A DNA stretch of 53,198 nt from Phycicoccus sp. (GTDB lineage: Bacteria; Actinomycetota; Actinomycetes; Actinomycetales; Dermatophilaceae): assembly GCA_017993715.1 (NCBI GenBank), contig JAGOME010000023.1:1-53198 (forward strand), given 5' to 3'. The notes below the pieces were generated by a model. It did no database searches. It had not been told where the DNA came from and was given only the letters and a program-made list of their open reading frames with translations. Positions 7,927-17,081 of the stretch are shown piece by piece; within the stretch, counting starts at the first letter, position 1; each line of letters begins with the position of its first letter. The position numbers and the translations under genes were made by a program.

Positions 7927-9492
7927 ATGGTGTCAGTGAACCCGGCCCAGACCGGCGATGTGGTCATCGTGGGATCTCGGCCGTTGAGCGTCCACGAGGT
8001 CACGGCTGTCGCGCGGCACGGCGCCCGCGTGTCCCTGGCCCCCCAAGCACTCGAGGCGGTCGCCCGGAGCCGCGAGATCATCGAGGCGCTGGCCGACGAC
8101 ACCGCTCCCCACTACGGCGTCTCGACGGGCTTTGGCGCCTTGGCGACCCGGCACATCCCGGTGGAGCTGCGCCGCCAGCTGCAACGCTCCTTGGTGCGCT
8201 CGCACGCCGCGGGCGCGGGCGCGGAGGTCGAGGAGGAGGTCATCCGCGCGCTCATGCTGCTGCGCATCCAGACCTTGGCCACCGGGCGCACGGGGGTGCG
8301 GCCCGTCGTGATCACCACGTATGCGGCCCTGCTCAACGCGGGGATCGCGCCGGTCGTGCACGAGTTCGGCTCGCTGGGGTGCTCCGGTGATCTCGCGCCG
8401 CTCGCGCACTGTGCCCTCGCCCTGATGGGTGAGGGGCCCGTGCGAGTCAACGGGGAGATGGTGCAGGCGGCCGATGCGCTCTTCGACGCTGGCATCGAGC
8501 CGATCGAGTTGCAGGAGAAGGAGGGTCTGGCTCTCATCAACGGCACCGACGGCATGCTCGGGATGTTGTGCCTGGCCATCGACGATCTCCGGCGTTTGGT
8601 GACGACGGCCGACATCGCCGCGGCCATGAGTGTGGAGGGGTTGTTGGGCACCGATGACGTGTTCGCGGCGGACCTGCATGCGCTGCGCCCCCAGCCGGGC
8701 CAGCAGGAGTCGGCCGAGAACATGCGAAAGGTGCTGCAGGGTAGCCCGATCCGCGCCTCGCATGATGTCGAGGATTGTCCGCGGGTGCAGGATGCCTATT
8801 CGTTGCGGTGCGCGCCGCAGGTCGCTGGCGGGTTACGCGACACGCTCGCCCATGCGGAGCGGGTGGCCGGTTACGAGCTCGCGAGTGCCGTGGACAACCC
8901 CGTGGTGACCCTCGATGGACGGGTCGAGTCCAACGGCAACTTCCACGGGGCGCCGATCGCCTACGTGCTGGACTTCCTCGCGATCCCCGCAGCCGATCTG
9001 GCCTCGATGTCGGAGCGGCGCACGGACCGTTTCCTGGACAAGGCGCGCAACCACGGCCTGCCCCCGTTCCTCGCGGACGACCCGGGCGTGGACTCCGGGC
9101 TGATGATCGCCCAATACACCCAGGCCGGGCTCGTGTCCGAGATGAAGCGGCTGGCGGTCCCGGCCAGCGTCGACTCCATCCCGAGCAGCGCCATGCAGGA
9201 GGACCACGTCTCGATGGGCTGGTCCGCAGGTCGCAAACTGCGCCGGTCGGTGGACGCGCTCGCTCACGTCCTGGCCATCGAGCTGGTGACGGCGGCCCGC
9301 GGCATTCAACTGAGGGCACCGCTGGAGCCGGCGCCGGCGACCGGAGCGGTCATCGCCGCCCTCGCCGGGGTCGCGAACGTCGCCCCCGGGCCCGACCGGT
9401 TCTTGGCGCCCGACCTGGCCGGTGCCTACGAGGCGGTCGTGGTCGGGCTGCCGGTGAGCGCCGCCGAGGCCGTGGTCGGCCCGCTGCGCTGA
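7927..9492 (+). CDS. hutH: Histidine ammonia-lyase
   Basis: First step of histidine degradation: L-histidine to urocanate and ammonia, cytoplasmic tetramer. 521 residues, normal length. The catalytic Tyr lies in HYGVSTGFGAL (Tyr63). The MIO prosthetic-group triad is in GSLGCSGDLAPLAH (152-154): here Cys-Ser-Gly rather than the Ala-Ser-Gly of the best-studied enzymes. Other family blocks are NGTDGMLGML, QDAYSLRCAPQV, ELASAVDNPVV, SNGNFHGAPIA and SIPSSAMQEDHVSMGW. ATG 7927 was chosen as the only start that keeps the usual N-terminus. The 18-bp hut operator lies 53 bases upstream. The gene stands alone and ends in a hairpin. Confidence 0.97.
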   Translation: MVSVNPAQTGDVVIVGSRPLSVHEVTAVARHGARVSLAPQALEAVARSREIIEALADDTAPHYGVSTGFGALATRHIPVELRRQLQRSLVRSHAAGAGAEVEEEVIRALMLLRIQTLATGRTGVRPVVITTYAALLNAGIAPVVHEFGSLGCSGDLAPLAHCALALMGEGPVRVNGEMVQAADALFDAGIEPIELQEKEGLALINGTDGMLGMLCLAIDDLRRLVTTADIAAAMSVEGLLGTDDVFAADLHALRPQPGQQESAENMRKVLQGSPIRASHDVEDCPRVQDAYSLRCAPQVAGGLRDTLAHAERVAGYELASAVDNPVVTLDGRVESNGNFHGAPIAYVLDFLAIPAADLASMSERRTDRFLDKARNHGLPPFLADDPGVDSGLMIAQYTQAGLVSEMKRLAVPASVDSIPSSAMQEDHVSMGWSAGRKLRRSVDALAHVLAIELVTAARGIQLRAPLEPAPATGAVIAALAGVANVAPGPDRFLAPDLAGAYEAVVVGLPVSAAEAVVGPLR

Positions 9493-9504
9493 CTCTGGTC
9501 AGCC

Positions 9505-9559
9505 GTGTTCAGATTCTCGGCATGTTCACGTTTCCTGAACACGCCAGGAATCTGAACAC
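9505..9559. terminator. Bidirectional hairpin terminator after hutH
   Basis: Outer arms GTGTTCAGATTC (9505-9516) and GAATCTGAACAC (9548-9559) are perfect complements. A second nested pair TGTTCA (9523-9528) / TGAACA (9536-9541) sits inside. It lies between the convergent hutH and DinB-fold genes, so it can serve both strands. No U-run is evident, as is common in high-GC actinobacteria. Confidence 0.7.
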
Positions 9560-9566
9560 GACGCTG

Positions 9567-10292
9567 TCAGCGCGAGACGCGGCCGGTCCAGTTGGCGAGG
9601 CGCTCGGTCGGGCCAGCATCGGGCGCTGACGGCACAACCGCACCGAACGGAACGCCGACCTCGACGCCGCGGGGCGTCTCGGGGAGCCCCTGCTGTGCGG
9701 CCATGAGACCGACCTGGGCGACCGCGGTCGGTGCTTCGCTCGGCTGACCGGTCGCCGTCGCGAGATCCCAGCCGTGCGCGAGCAGCTCCATGAGGTAGAT
9801 CCCGGCGACGATCCGGCCAGGCAGGATCGGACCCCAGCCCAGCTGGATCGGCGCGTCCAGCGTGTCCTCGGTCCACGACGCCATCGCCGCCGCGGCACGG
9901 GCGCGGCTGCGCGTCGACCACTGGTCCGGCGCCACGTCATCGATGTAGCCGACCGCCAACTCCTCGCGGGCTGCTGCCATCTGCTCGGGGGTGGCGTCCT
10001 GGTCCCGGTAGAGGTCCCGGTGGTCGGTGCCGAAGCCGGTGATCTTGTCCTGCACCAGGGCCACGTGCGCCATGAGTTCGCGGACGGTGAACTCGGTGCA
10101 CGGGGTGGCGGCCGTCAACTGCTGGGGGTCCACCCCCTCGAGGAGCTCGGCGATCCACTCCTGGGCGGCGAAGAGCGGGCCGCGCAGGTCGGGGACGCCT
10201 GCCCCCGATGCGCCAGGGGCAGGGTTCGTCGGGTCGGAGCTCATCGGGTCCGGGCTGGTCGGGTTCGTGTGGGGAGTTGCGGTGGTGCTCAT
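9567..10292 (-). CDS. TIGR03086-family DinB-fold protein
   Basis: 241 residues. After a disordered Pro/Ser/Thr-rich N-terminus (about 1-35) comes a DinB/mycothiol-maleylpyruvate-isomerase-like four-helix bundle: CTEFTVRELMAHVALVQDKI, then the GIYLMELLAHGWDLATATGQP segment. The two histidines in AHV and HGWD are the metal-binding positions of the fold. The actual reaction is unknown; several relatives use mycothiol. ATG 10292 is preceded by a good site (GGAGG). It diverges from a WYL-type regulator, which may control it. Confidence 0.85.
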   Translation of the reverse strand: MSTTATPHTNPTSPDPMSSDPTNPAPGASGAGVPDLRGPLFAAQEWIAELLEGVDPQQLTAATPCTEFTVRELMAHVALVQDKITGFGTDHRDLYRDQDATPEQMAAAREELAVGYIDDVAPDQWSTRSRARAAAAMASWTEDTLDAPIQLGWGPILPGRIVAGIYLMELLAHGWDLATATGQPSEAPTAVAQVGLMAAQQGLPETPRGVEVGVPFGAVVPSAPDAGPTERLANWTGRVSR

Positions 10293-10402
10293 GGTGTCCT
10301 CCGGTGAGTAGGAATGCCGTGCTCGGGTCAGCCGCTGTCGGCGCCCGGTCGTGTCTGGCTGGGCTGGTGCTCGCCGTCAGAACGACCCTAGAGAGAGATA
10401 GG

Positions 10403-10417
10403 TGACACCCTGTGTCA
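10403..10417. promoter_or_regulatory. Inverted repeat between divergent DinB-fold and WYL genes
   Basis: TGACAC-CCT-GTGTCA, a perfect 6-3-6 inverted repeat 22 bases before the regulator's ATG and about 110 before the divergent gene. Probable autoregulatory site of the WYL/DeoR-type protein; not demonstrated. Confidence 0.5.
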
Positions 10418-10439
10418 TCTTTTCCGGGAGACTGGTTTC

Positions 10440-11405
10440 ATGCGCGCCGATCGGCTCATCGACCTCGTGGCCCTGCTGCGGCGACACGACCGAATCACCG
10501 CGGCCGCCCTGGCCGCGCGGCTCGGGGTGTCGCGCCGCACCGTCCTGCGTGACCTCGACACGCTCTCGCTCGCGGGTGTTCCGGTGTTTGCCGAGCACGG
10601 GCGCGGCGGGGGGTTCTCGATTCTGCCGGGGTATCGGCCGGAGTCGGCGGGGCTGACGAGCGTGGAGGCGCAGGCGCTGTTCCTGCCGGGCGGGGAACCG
10701 GCGGCGCGCGCCCTGGGTCAGGGTGCGCATTTCCGGTCAGCACGGCGCAAGCTTGAAGGCGTGCTCTCGGACGAGACTGCGCGGGCGGTCGGCGACGTGG
10801 CCGGCTGGCTCCTGGTCGTCCCCGAAGGCTGGGGCCAGCCCGAGGAAGCCCCCGAATCCGTGGCCACTCTCGCGGCCGCGGTCGCTCGGCATGAGGTCAT
10901 CGACCTGACCTATCGGGCCGTCGGCCAAGAGGCGCAGGCCCGCCGCGTGCGCCCTCTCGGCCTCGTGTTGGCCGGGCGCACCTGGTATTTGCTGGCCCTG
11001 CGTGATGACTCGGGCGCGCAACGGACCTATCGCGCGGATCGGGTGCAGGCCGTGACGGGAACGGGGCGCGAGTTCGAGCCCGATCGGAGTTTGGAGGCCG
11101 CCTGGGCGCAGGCGCGGGAGTCGCTGCGTCACCTCGACGGCGTGGTCGTCACGGTGCGTACTCGTCCGGCAACCCTGCCCGTGGTGCGGTACGTGCTCGC
11201 GCTGGGCGGGCGCGTCGCCGAGGTGCGTGAGGTCGGGCCCGATGAGATGCAGGTGACGGCGATCGCCGAGCGGGGAATAGGGGTCATGGCCTCCTTGCTG
11301 GCCGGGCTCGGGGAGCGGGCAGACATCATCGGCCCTCCTGAGTTGCTTGACGGCGTGATCGCCGTCTCGCGCTCCAACCTCACCCGCTACGCGACTGCAC
11401 CCTGA
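10440..11405 (+). CDS. WYL-domain (YafY/PafBC-like) transcriptional regulator
   Basis: 321 residues. N-terminal HTH_11 (about 1-55: RADRLIDLVALLRRHDRITAAALAARLGVSRRTVLRDLDTLSLAGVPV), a GGGF turn (FAEHGRGGGFSILPGYRP), a middle WYL domain (about 145-205; its hallmark reads RTWYLLALRDDSG) and a C-terminal WCX extension with a PVVRYVLALGG...GVMASLLAGLG pattern. WYL domains sense nucleic acid or small ligands. GGGAG at 10426-10430 precedes ATG 10440. Divergent from the DinB-fold gene with an inverted repeat in between, so local control is likely. Confidence 0.9.
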   Translation: MRADRLIDLVALLRRHDRITAAALAARLGVSRRTVLRDLDTLSLAGVPVFAEHGRGGGFSILPGYRPESAGLTSVEAQALFLPGGEPAARALGQGAHFRSARRKLEGVLSDETARAVGDVAGWLLVVPEGWGQPEEAPESVATLAAAVARHEVIDLTYRAVGQEAQARRVRPLGLVLAGRTWYLLALRDDSGAQRTYRADRVQAVTGTGREFEPDRSLEAAWAQARESLRHLDGVVVTVRTRPATLPVVRYVLALGGRVAEVREVGPDEMQVTAIAERGIGVMASLLAGLGERADIIGPPELLDGVIAVSRSNLTRYATAP

Positions 11406-11705
11406 TCCGACCCAGCCGACGCGCTGGTTCGCCAGCTGACTGAGTGATGCCCACCAGTGCGATCCAGCGGTGGGAGGCGTCAGATCAGCGACCTGGCGCC
11501 GATCTGACACCCTCTGGTCACGGCGAAGAATCCACCCGTCTGGGATCCGAGACGGCGGCTCCTGCGCGGCCCTGACATTGATCCCCGTTAACCGGTGCAA
11601 TGGGTATCGCGGCACCGACGACCCACCCCTCGCCGGGCCGCTCCCGCACCGCCCCGCGAAGGCCAGCGCTCGGCATTCGTGACCACCCTGTCGAAGGAGA
11701 ACACT
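11406..11705. other. 300-bp leader of hutU
   Basis: No credible gene. It holds the hut operator (11537-11554) about 150 bases before the hutU start and an AAGGAG ribosome site at 11695-11700. The longer distance to the operator than for the other two hut units implies a leader of roughly 100 bases. I see no recognisable riboswitch in it. Confidence 0.5.
11537..11554. promoter_or_regulatory. hut operator, copy 2 (hutU)
   Basis: CGTCTGGGATCCGAGACG, identical to copy 3 at 18588 and one base different from copy 1 at 7856. Palindrome with centre GGATCC and arms CGTCT/AGACG; only positions 6 and 13 break symmetry. Confidence 0.75.
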
Positions 11706-13361
11706 ATGGACGGCGCCCGCCCGGTCCGCGCCCCTCGGGGCACTGCCCTCACCGCCCGGCAGTGGTCGACCGAAGCCCCCCTGCGCATGCTCATGAACAA
11801 CCTCGACCCGGAGGTCGCCGAGCGTCCTGACGACCTCGTCGTCTACGGCGGGACCGGTCGGGCGGCGCGTGACTGGCGCAGCTTCGACGCGATGGTGCGC
11901 ACCCTGACCACGCTCGCCCCGGACGAGACGATGCTCGTGCAGAGCGGTCGCCCGGTCGGCGTCTTCCGCACCCACGAGTGGGCTCCGCGGGTGCTCCTGG
12001 CCAACTCCAACCTCGTGCCGGATTGGGCCACCTGGCCCGAGTTCCGTCGCCTGGAGCACCTCGGCCTGACCATGTACGGCCAGATGACGGCTGGCTCGTG
12101 GATCTACATCGGCACGCAAGGGATCGTGCAGGGCACCTATGAGACGTTCGCGGCGGTGGCGGAGAAGCGGTTCGGCGGCACGCTCGCCGGCACCCTGACC
12201 CTGACCGGCGGCTGCGGCGGCATGGGGGGCGCCCAGCCACTTGCCGTCACCCTCAACGACGGCGTCTGCCTCATCGTCGACGTCGATCGGACCCGCCTGG
12301 AGCGCCGCGTCGAGCACCGCTATCTCGACGAGGTCGTCGACGATCTCGATGAAGCCGTGCTGCGCGCCATGACGGCCAAGCGGGACCGCCGGGCGTGGTC
12401 GATCGGACTGGTCGGGAATGCCGCCGAGGTGTTCCCCGAGCTGCTCCGCCGTGGCGTGCCGATCGACATCGTGACGGACCAAACCTCGGCGCATGATCCG
12501 TTGTCGTACTTGCCAATCGGCGTGTCAGTCGAGGACTGGGCGGAGTTCGCGGAGAAGAAGCCCGAGGAGTTCACCGACCGGGCGCGCGAGTCGATGGCGG
12601 CCCACGTCAAGGCGATGGTGGAGTTCAAGGACGCCGGCGCGGAGGTCTTCGACTACGGCAACTCGATCCGTGACGAGGCTCGGCTGGGCGGCTACGGCCG
12701 GGCCTTCGACTTCCCCGGATTCGTGCCCGCCTACATCCGTCCCTTGTTCTGTGAGGGCAAGGGCCCGTTCCGTTGGGTGGCCCTCTCCGGCGACGCCAAG
12801 GACATCGACACGACCGACCGCGCCGTCATGGATCTGTTCCCCGACAACGATCGCCTGCAGAAGTGGATGCGCGGAGCCCGGGAGAAGATCGCCTTCCAGG
12901 GCCTCCCGGCGCGGATCTGCTGGCTCGGCCAAGGCGAGCGGGACAAGGCGGGGTTGGCGTTCAACGATCTCGTTGCTTCGGGTGCGGTGTCGGCGCCGAT
13001 TGTCATCGGCCGCGACCACCTCGACACCGGCTCTGTCGCCTCGCCCTATCGCGAGACCGAGTCGATGCTCGACGGCTCCGACGCCATCGGCGACTGGCCG
13101 CTGCTCAACGCTCTGGTCAACACCTCCTCCGGCGCGTCGTGGGTCTCGATCCACCACGGCGGCGGCGTCGGCATCGGCCGCTCGATCCACGCCGGCCAGG
13201 TCAGCCTTGCCGACGGCACCCCGCTCGCGGCGGAGAAGCTCGCCCGCGTCCTCACCAACGACCCCGGCATGGGCGTCATCCGGCACGTCGACGCCGGCTA
13301 CTACCAGGCCGATCGGACCGCCGCGCAGAACGGCATTCGGGTGCCCATGCGCGAGGGGTGA
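11706..13361 (+). CDS. hutU: Urocanate hydratase
   Basis: Second histidine-degradation step: urocanate plus water to 4-imidazolone-5-propanoate, using tightly bound NAD+ as electrophile. 551 residues, normal length. Family blocks seen are [19 protein letters not shown], the glycine-rich NAD loop [16 protein letters not shown] (166-180), [14 protein letters not shown] and the Cys-containing [12 protein letters not shown] (Cys405, equivalent to the active-site cysteine). The C-terminus [14 protein letters not shown]...[19 protein letters not shown] is also typical. ATG 11706 follows AAGGAG. Monocistronic; the hut operator lies 150 bases upstream. Confidence 0.97.
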   Translation: MDGARPVRAPRGTALTARQWSTEAPLRMLMNNLDPEVAERPDDLVVYGGTGRAARDWRSFDAMVRTLTTLAPDETMLVQSGRPVGVFRTHEWAPRVLLANSNLVPDWATWPEFRRLEHLGLTMYGQMTAGSWIYIGTQGIVQGTYETFAAVAEKRFGGTLAGTLTLTGGCGGMGGAQPLAVTLNDGVCLIVDVDRTRLERRVEHRYLDEVVDDLDEAVLRAMTAKRDRRAWSIGLVGNAAEVFPELLRRGVPIDIVTDQTSAHDPLSYLPIGVSVEDWAEFAEKKPEEFTDRARESMAAHVKAMVEFKDAGAEVFDYGNSIRDEARLGGYGRAFDFPGFVPAYIRPLFCEGKGPFRWVALSGDAKDIDTTDRAVMDLFPDNDRLQKWMRGAREKIAFQGLPARICWLGQGERDKAGLAFNDLVASGAVSAPIVIGRDHLDTGSVASPYRETESMLDGSDAIGDWPLLNALVNTSSGASWVSIHHGGGVGIGRSIHAGQVSLADGTPLAAEKLARVLTNDPGMGVIRHVDAGYYQADRTAAQNGIRVPMREG

Positions 13362-13401
13362 GTTGCGTCCGGGACGCGCCAAACGACCCGGGAATGCCGT
13401 C

Positions 13402-13875
13402 TTACGCCGGGTCGTCGGCGACGTCGACGACCGCGGCATTCAGCGCCGAGATCATGGCGTCACCCGAGAGGGTCACGGCGGCGCCGCGCTGCCCGGCGCC
13501 CATCGACACCGTGCGCCCGACGATGTCCTGGTCGGCGATGACGGGCCACGCTCGTGACGAGCCGAAGGGTGTGATCGTGCCGCGCTCATAGCCGGTGGCC
13601 TCGCGGGCCTCGTCGGGCCCGGGCATCGTCATCCGCTTGACCCCCAGATGTGCCCGCAACTTGGGCCACGAGAACTCACGGTCGCCGGGCACGAGGACGA
13701 AGAGGTAGTCACCCTCGCCGCGGCGCACAACCAGGGTCTTGACGATGTCGCGCGGCTCCACGCCCCGCTGAGCGGCGGCTTCGGCGAGCGAACGCACCGG
13801 CCCCTCATGGTGAGTCAACCGGTACTCGACGCCGGCCTGGGCCAGCGCGGCCTCTGCGCGTGCGGTGCCGACCAT
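13402..13875 (-). CDS. YbaK/ProX-type aminoacyl-tRNA deacylase
   Basis: 157-residue stand-alone editing-domain protein that hydrolyses mischarged tRNA (Cys- or Ala-tRNA(Pro) type). The YbaK fold is seen in YRLTHHEGPVRSLAEAAAQRGVEPRDIVKTLVVR, the catalytic-pocket lysine segment IVKTLVV, FVLVPGDREFSWPKLRAHLG and the GTITPFGSSRAWPVIAD loop. ATG 13875. Convergent with hutU (40-base gap) and divergent from dltA. Which amino acid it edits cannot be told from sequence. Confidence 0.87.
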   Translation of the reverse strand: MVGTARAEAALAQAGVEYRLTHHEGPVRSLAEAAAQRGVEPRDIVKTLVVRRGEGDYLFVLVPGDREFSWPKLRAHLGVKRMTMPGPDEAREATGYERGTITPFGSSRAWPVIADQDIVGRTVSMGAGQRGAAVTLSGDAMISALNAAVVDVADDPA

Positions 13876-14077
13876 GCCCGTCAGCCTCTCACGGCGCGGT
13901 GTCCATGGCGGCGAGCCGTGTCGGGTTTCGGCGGTCGCCCGCCGGTGCAGTAATCTCACCTGCGAAGTTGCTAGGCCAACAGGGCAGTGCTCACCAGCGT
14001 GCACGTGCTGGCAACCGAATCCGCGGCAGAGGCGGCGGAGGTTCTGTGGTGATGGCTCTTGGGAGCGTGGCGTCGTG

Positions 14078-15634
14078 ATGCAAGCCCGTGAGGTCGACAT
14101 CCTCACCTCGCTTGATGCGCATGCCGCCATCAACCCACACGGTCTGGCGCACACCTGGCGCGAGCACGACCTCACCTGGGGGGAGTTCGCGGCCCGCTCA
14201 CTGCGGCTGGCCGGCTGGCTCGACGCCCACGTCGAGCCCGGGGCGCCCGTCGTGGTCTTTGGCCACAAACACCCCGACCTGCTCGTGTGCTTCGTTGCGG
14301 CCATGCGGTCCGGACGTGCCTACATCCCCCTCGACAGTTCGTTGCCGGCGCAACGCGTGACCTCGATTCTCGAGGCCGCCGCAGCCACCCACATCCTGGC
14401 TCCCGAAGACGCGTCCCTGCTCCCGCACACGGGCGCGGTCGTGCTGGCCGGCGACGACCTGCGGGTGCTCATGGACCAGGACAGCACCGCGCCCCGCGCA
14501 TTGACACCGGTCGAGCCCTCCGCTGCGCAATACACGATCTTCACCTCCGGCAGTACGGGCACACCCAAGGGTGTGCAGATCTCGCGAGACAGCGTCAACC
14601 GCTTCGCCAGTTGGATCACATCCGTGGCGGCGCGCTACGTGGAGCCTGACGCGGGCATCACGGTGATCAATCAGGCGCCCTTCAGTTTCGACCTGTCCGT
14701 CATGGATGTCATGTACTCGTGGGCCACTGGCGCCCGGCTGTTCAGCGTGGATCGCGACCACATTGTGCGCCTCCGGGACCTCTTCGAGGCCCTGCGCTCC
14801 TCTCAGGCGACGGTGTGGGTGTCGACACCGTCGTTTGCGGACCTGTGCCTGGCCGATCCGGACTTCTCCTCGAGCCTCATGCCTGACGTGCGACTGTTCC
14901 TGTTCTGCGGGGAGACGCTCCAGCGGGCCACCGCGGTCGCGCTGCGGGAGCGGTTCCCTCTGGCGAGCGTGATCAACACATACGGCCCGACCGAGTCGAC
15001 GGTCGCCGTGACCGAGGTGGACGTCGACGACGCGGTGCTCGCGGCATTCCCCGTCCTGCCCGTCGGCGCCCCGAAGCCCGGCACGACACTGCTCATCCTC
15101 GACCCCGACGGCTCCCCGGTGCCCGACGGGGACAAAGGCGAGATCGTGATTGCCGGCGACACCGTCAGCCTGGGCTACTACCGGCGACCCGACCTGACCG
15201 ACAAGGCGTTCGGCCAGGTGGACGTCGCCGGCGTGCCCACCTGGGCCTACTGGACCGGGGATGCCGGAGTCCTCAGCGAGGGTCAGCTGCACTTCCACGG
15301 GCGCCTGGACTTCCAGGTCAAACTGCACGGCTACCGGATCGAAATCGAGGACATCGAGGCCCAGCTCCGCGCGCTGCCCGCCGTGCAACAGGCCGTGGTC
15401 GTGCCCCGGTACGACCCCACGACCCCCACCACGGTGACGTCCCTGCATGCCGTCGTGCACCTCAGTGAGCCGCCCACTGGCTCCACTCTGGCCACGACCG
15501 TGCAGCTCAAACGCGAGTTGCGGGCCCTCATTCCGGACTACATGGTGCCCAAGACCATGTCCTTCGTGTCCGAGATCCCGATGACCGCCAACGGGAAGGC
15601 TGACCGCGCCGCCGTCGCGGCAACGCTCGCATGA
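14078..15634 (+). CDS. dltA: D-alanine--D-alanyl carrier protein ligase DltA
   Basis: Activates D-alanine with ATP and loads it on DltC for D-alanylation of cell-envelope polymers. 518 residues, typical for DltA. Adenylation-domain motifs: the P-loop TIFTSGSTGTPKGVQISRDS, NTYGPTESTVAVTEV, YYRRPDLTDKAF, YWTGDAG, HGRLDFQVKLHGYRIE and the C-terminal lysine in MTANGKADRAA. ATG 14078, with GTG three bases earlier as alternative. The stop overlaps dltB by four bases (ATGA), indicating coupling. The presence of dltB, dltC and dltD rules out a generic amino-acid-adenylating peptide synthetase. Confidence 0.95.
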   Translation: MQAREVDILTSLDAHAAINPHGLAHTWREHDLTWGEFAARSLRLAGWLDAHVEPGAPVVVFGHKHPDLLVCFVAAMRSGRAYIPLDSSLPAQRVTSILEAAAATHILAPEDASLLPHTGAVVLAGDDLRVLMDQDSTAPRALTPVEPSAAQYTIFTSGSTGTPKGVQISRDSVNRFASWITSVAARYVEPDAGITVINQAPFSFDLSVMDVMYSWATGARLFSVDRDHIVRLRDLFEALRSSQATVWVSTPSFADLCLADPDFSSSLMPDVRLFLFCGETLQRATAVALRERFPLASVINTYGPTESTVAVTEVDVDDAVLAAFPVLPVGAPKPGTTLLILDPDGSPVPDGDKGEIVIAGDTVSLGYYRRPDLTDKAFGQVDVAGVPTWAYWTGDAGVLSEGQLHFHGRLDFQVKLHGYRIEIEDIEAQLRALPAVQQAVVVPRYDPTTPTTVTSLHAVVHLSEPPTGSTLATTVQLKRELRALIPDYMVPKTMSFVSEIPMTANGKADRAAVAATLA

Positions 15635-16773
15635 TCGCGTTCGGCTCAGTCTCCTTCTTTGCTCTGCTGGCTGGGCTGGCGGTGCCTGCCCTGGTCCTGG
15701 GCATGCTGGGCAAGCCCATCAGGCTGTGGGGGCTGGCCGCGACCGCCATCGCTGTGGGTGCGCTTTTCGCGGACCACCCCCGTCAGCTCGCCTTGCTGCT
15801 GGCCTTCGTTGTCGGGCAGGCCGCCCTCATGCGGCTCCACCTCATGTACATCGGCCGGTACGGTCGCGATCATCCGTGGGAGCGGCGGGCCGCCGTCACC
15901 CTCGCCCTCGCGCCCCTGGCCCTGGTCAAACTCGCGGGGATGCTCGAGCATCCACAGCTGACGTTCCTCGGTGTCTCCTACCTGACCTTCCGCGCGGTGC
16001 AGGTCATCCTGGAGATCTCCGATGGCCTGATTAAACGCGTCAACCTGCTGGACTACCTCTATTTCGTCACGTTCTTTCCCACCATCGCCTCCGGACCCAT
16101 CGACCGGTCGCGACGATTCGACCAGGATCTCGCGACCGCCCTACCCCGCGCCGAGTACCTGTCGCTGGTCGCCGTCGGGCTGCGCCGCATCATGCTCGGG
16201 GCGCTGTACAAGTTCGTCTTCGCCGCCTGGTTCGCGCACTGGATCGCCGAGCCCAGCGGCGGCTTCCTCGGGACCGTGTCGTACATGTACCTCTACGGCC
16301 TCGACCTGTTCTTCGACTTCGCGGGGTACTCCCTCATGGCCGTGGGCGCGAGCGCGCTGTTCGGCATTCGCACCCCGATGAACTTCCGACTGCCCTTCGT
16401 CGCCGAGTCGATCCGGGACTTCTGGAACCGCTGGCACATCTCGCTGTCGTTCTGGTTCCGGGACTACGTCTACAGCCGGCTCGTCATGGCGCTGATCCGC
16501 CGCAAGGTCATCGCCGACCGGGTGATGGCGGGGCGGTTGGCCCTGCTGGTCAACATGGGCCTGATGGGGTTGTGGCACGGCACCGGGATCCAGTTCCTCC
16601 TCTACGGCCTCTATCACGGTGTCATGCTCGTGGGCTACGACGTCTACGAGAAGTCCGTGCCCTGGCACAAACGGCTCAAGGACGTGCTCTGGTACCGCCT
16701 TTTCATGATCGTCGTGACCTTCCACATCGTCATGGTCGGCTTCCTCATCTTCTCCGGACAGGTGATCCAGTGA
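15631..16773 (+). CDS. dltB: D-alanyl transfer protein DltB (MBOAT)
   Basis: Membrane-bound O-acyltransferase of 380 residues with about eleven hydrophobic segments. It passes D-alanine from DltC across the membrane. Diagnostic segments are YLYFVTFFPTIASGPIDRSRRF, YGLDLFFDFAGYSLMAVGASALFGI, FRLPFVAESIRDFWNRWHISLSFWFRDYVY and LMGLWHGTGIQF, whose histidine (His316) is the invariant MBOAT catalytic residue. Start overlaps dltA by four bases. Confidence 0.96.
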   Translation: MIAFGSVSFFALLAGLAVPALVLGMLGKPIRLWGLAATAIAVGALFADHPRQLALLLAFVVGQAALMRLHLMYIGRYGRDHPWERRAAVTLALAPLALVKLAGMLEHPQLTFLGVSYLTFRAVQVILEISDGLIKRVNLLDYLYFVTFFPTIASGPIDRSRRFDQDLATALPRAEYLSLVAVGLRRIMLGALYKFVFAAWFAHWIAEPSGGFLGTVSYMYLYGLDLFFDFAGYSLMAVGASALFGIRTPMNFRLPFVAESIRDFWNRWHISLSFWFRDYVYSRLVMALIRRKVIADRVMAGRLALLVNMGLMGLWHGTGIQFLLYGLYHGVMLVGYDVYEKSVPWHKRLKDVLWYRLFMIVVTFHIVMVGFLIFSGQVIQ

Positions 16774-16836
16774 CCTGCCACCCACTCTTTCCGCACTCTC
16801 TGAACGGGCGCTACGCCCCTCCCGAAAGGACAGCCA

Positions 16837-17076
16837 ATGAGTGACCTCGAAACTCAGGTCAAAGACCTCATCGTGACCGTGACCAACACCGACGAGGTGC
16901 TTGCCGAGCCGGACCTCGATCTCTTCGAGGCCGGGCTGCTGGACTCCCTCGCCGTGGTCGAGTTACTCGTCAGCGTCGGCGACCTTCTGGGCACAGCCTT
17001 CGCCCCGACCGAGGTCGACCGCGAAGAGTTCAACACGGTCAACGCCATCGTGGCGTTCGCCAAGGAACACGCCTGA
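16837..17076 (+). CDS. dltC: D-alanyl carrier protein DltC
   Basis: 79-residue acyl-carrier protein. The phosphopantetheine serine is Ser37 in LFEAGLLDSLAVVELLV (the usual D-S-L/M motif). It carries D-alanine as a thioester between DltA and DltB. It sits 63 bases after dltB and is preceded by an AAAGGA-type site; a small GGGCG/CGCCC hairpin lies in the gap. Confidence 0.96.
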   Translation: MSDLETQVKDLIVTVTNTDEVLAEPDLDLFEAGLLDSLAVVELLVSVGDLLGTAFAPTEVDREEFNTVNAIVAFAKEHA

Positions 17077-17081
17077 CCGAC

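Noticed and set aside
12493-13557. 354-residue frame overlapping hutU
   Set aside because: Arg/Ser/Pro-rich shadow of hutU in another frame; no start signal or motif.
13992-14009. CCAGC/GCTGG inverted repeat before dltA
   Set aside because: Only five-base arms; expected by chance in GC-rich DNA.
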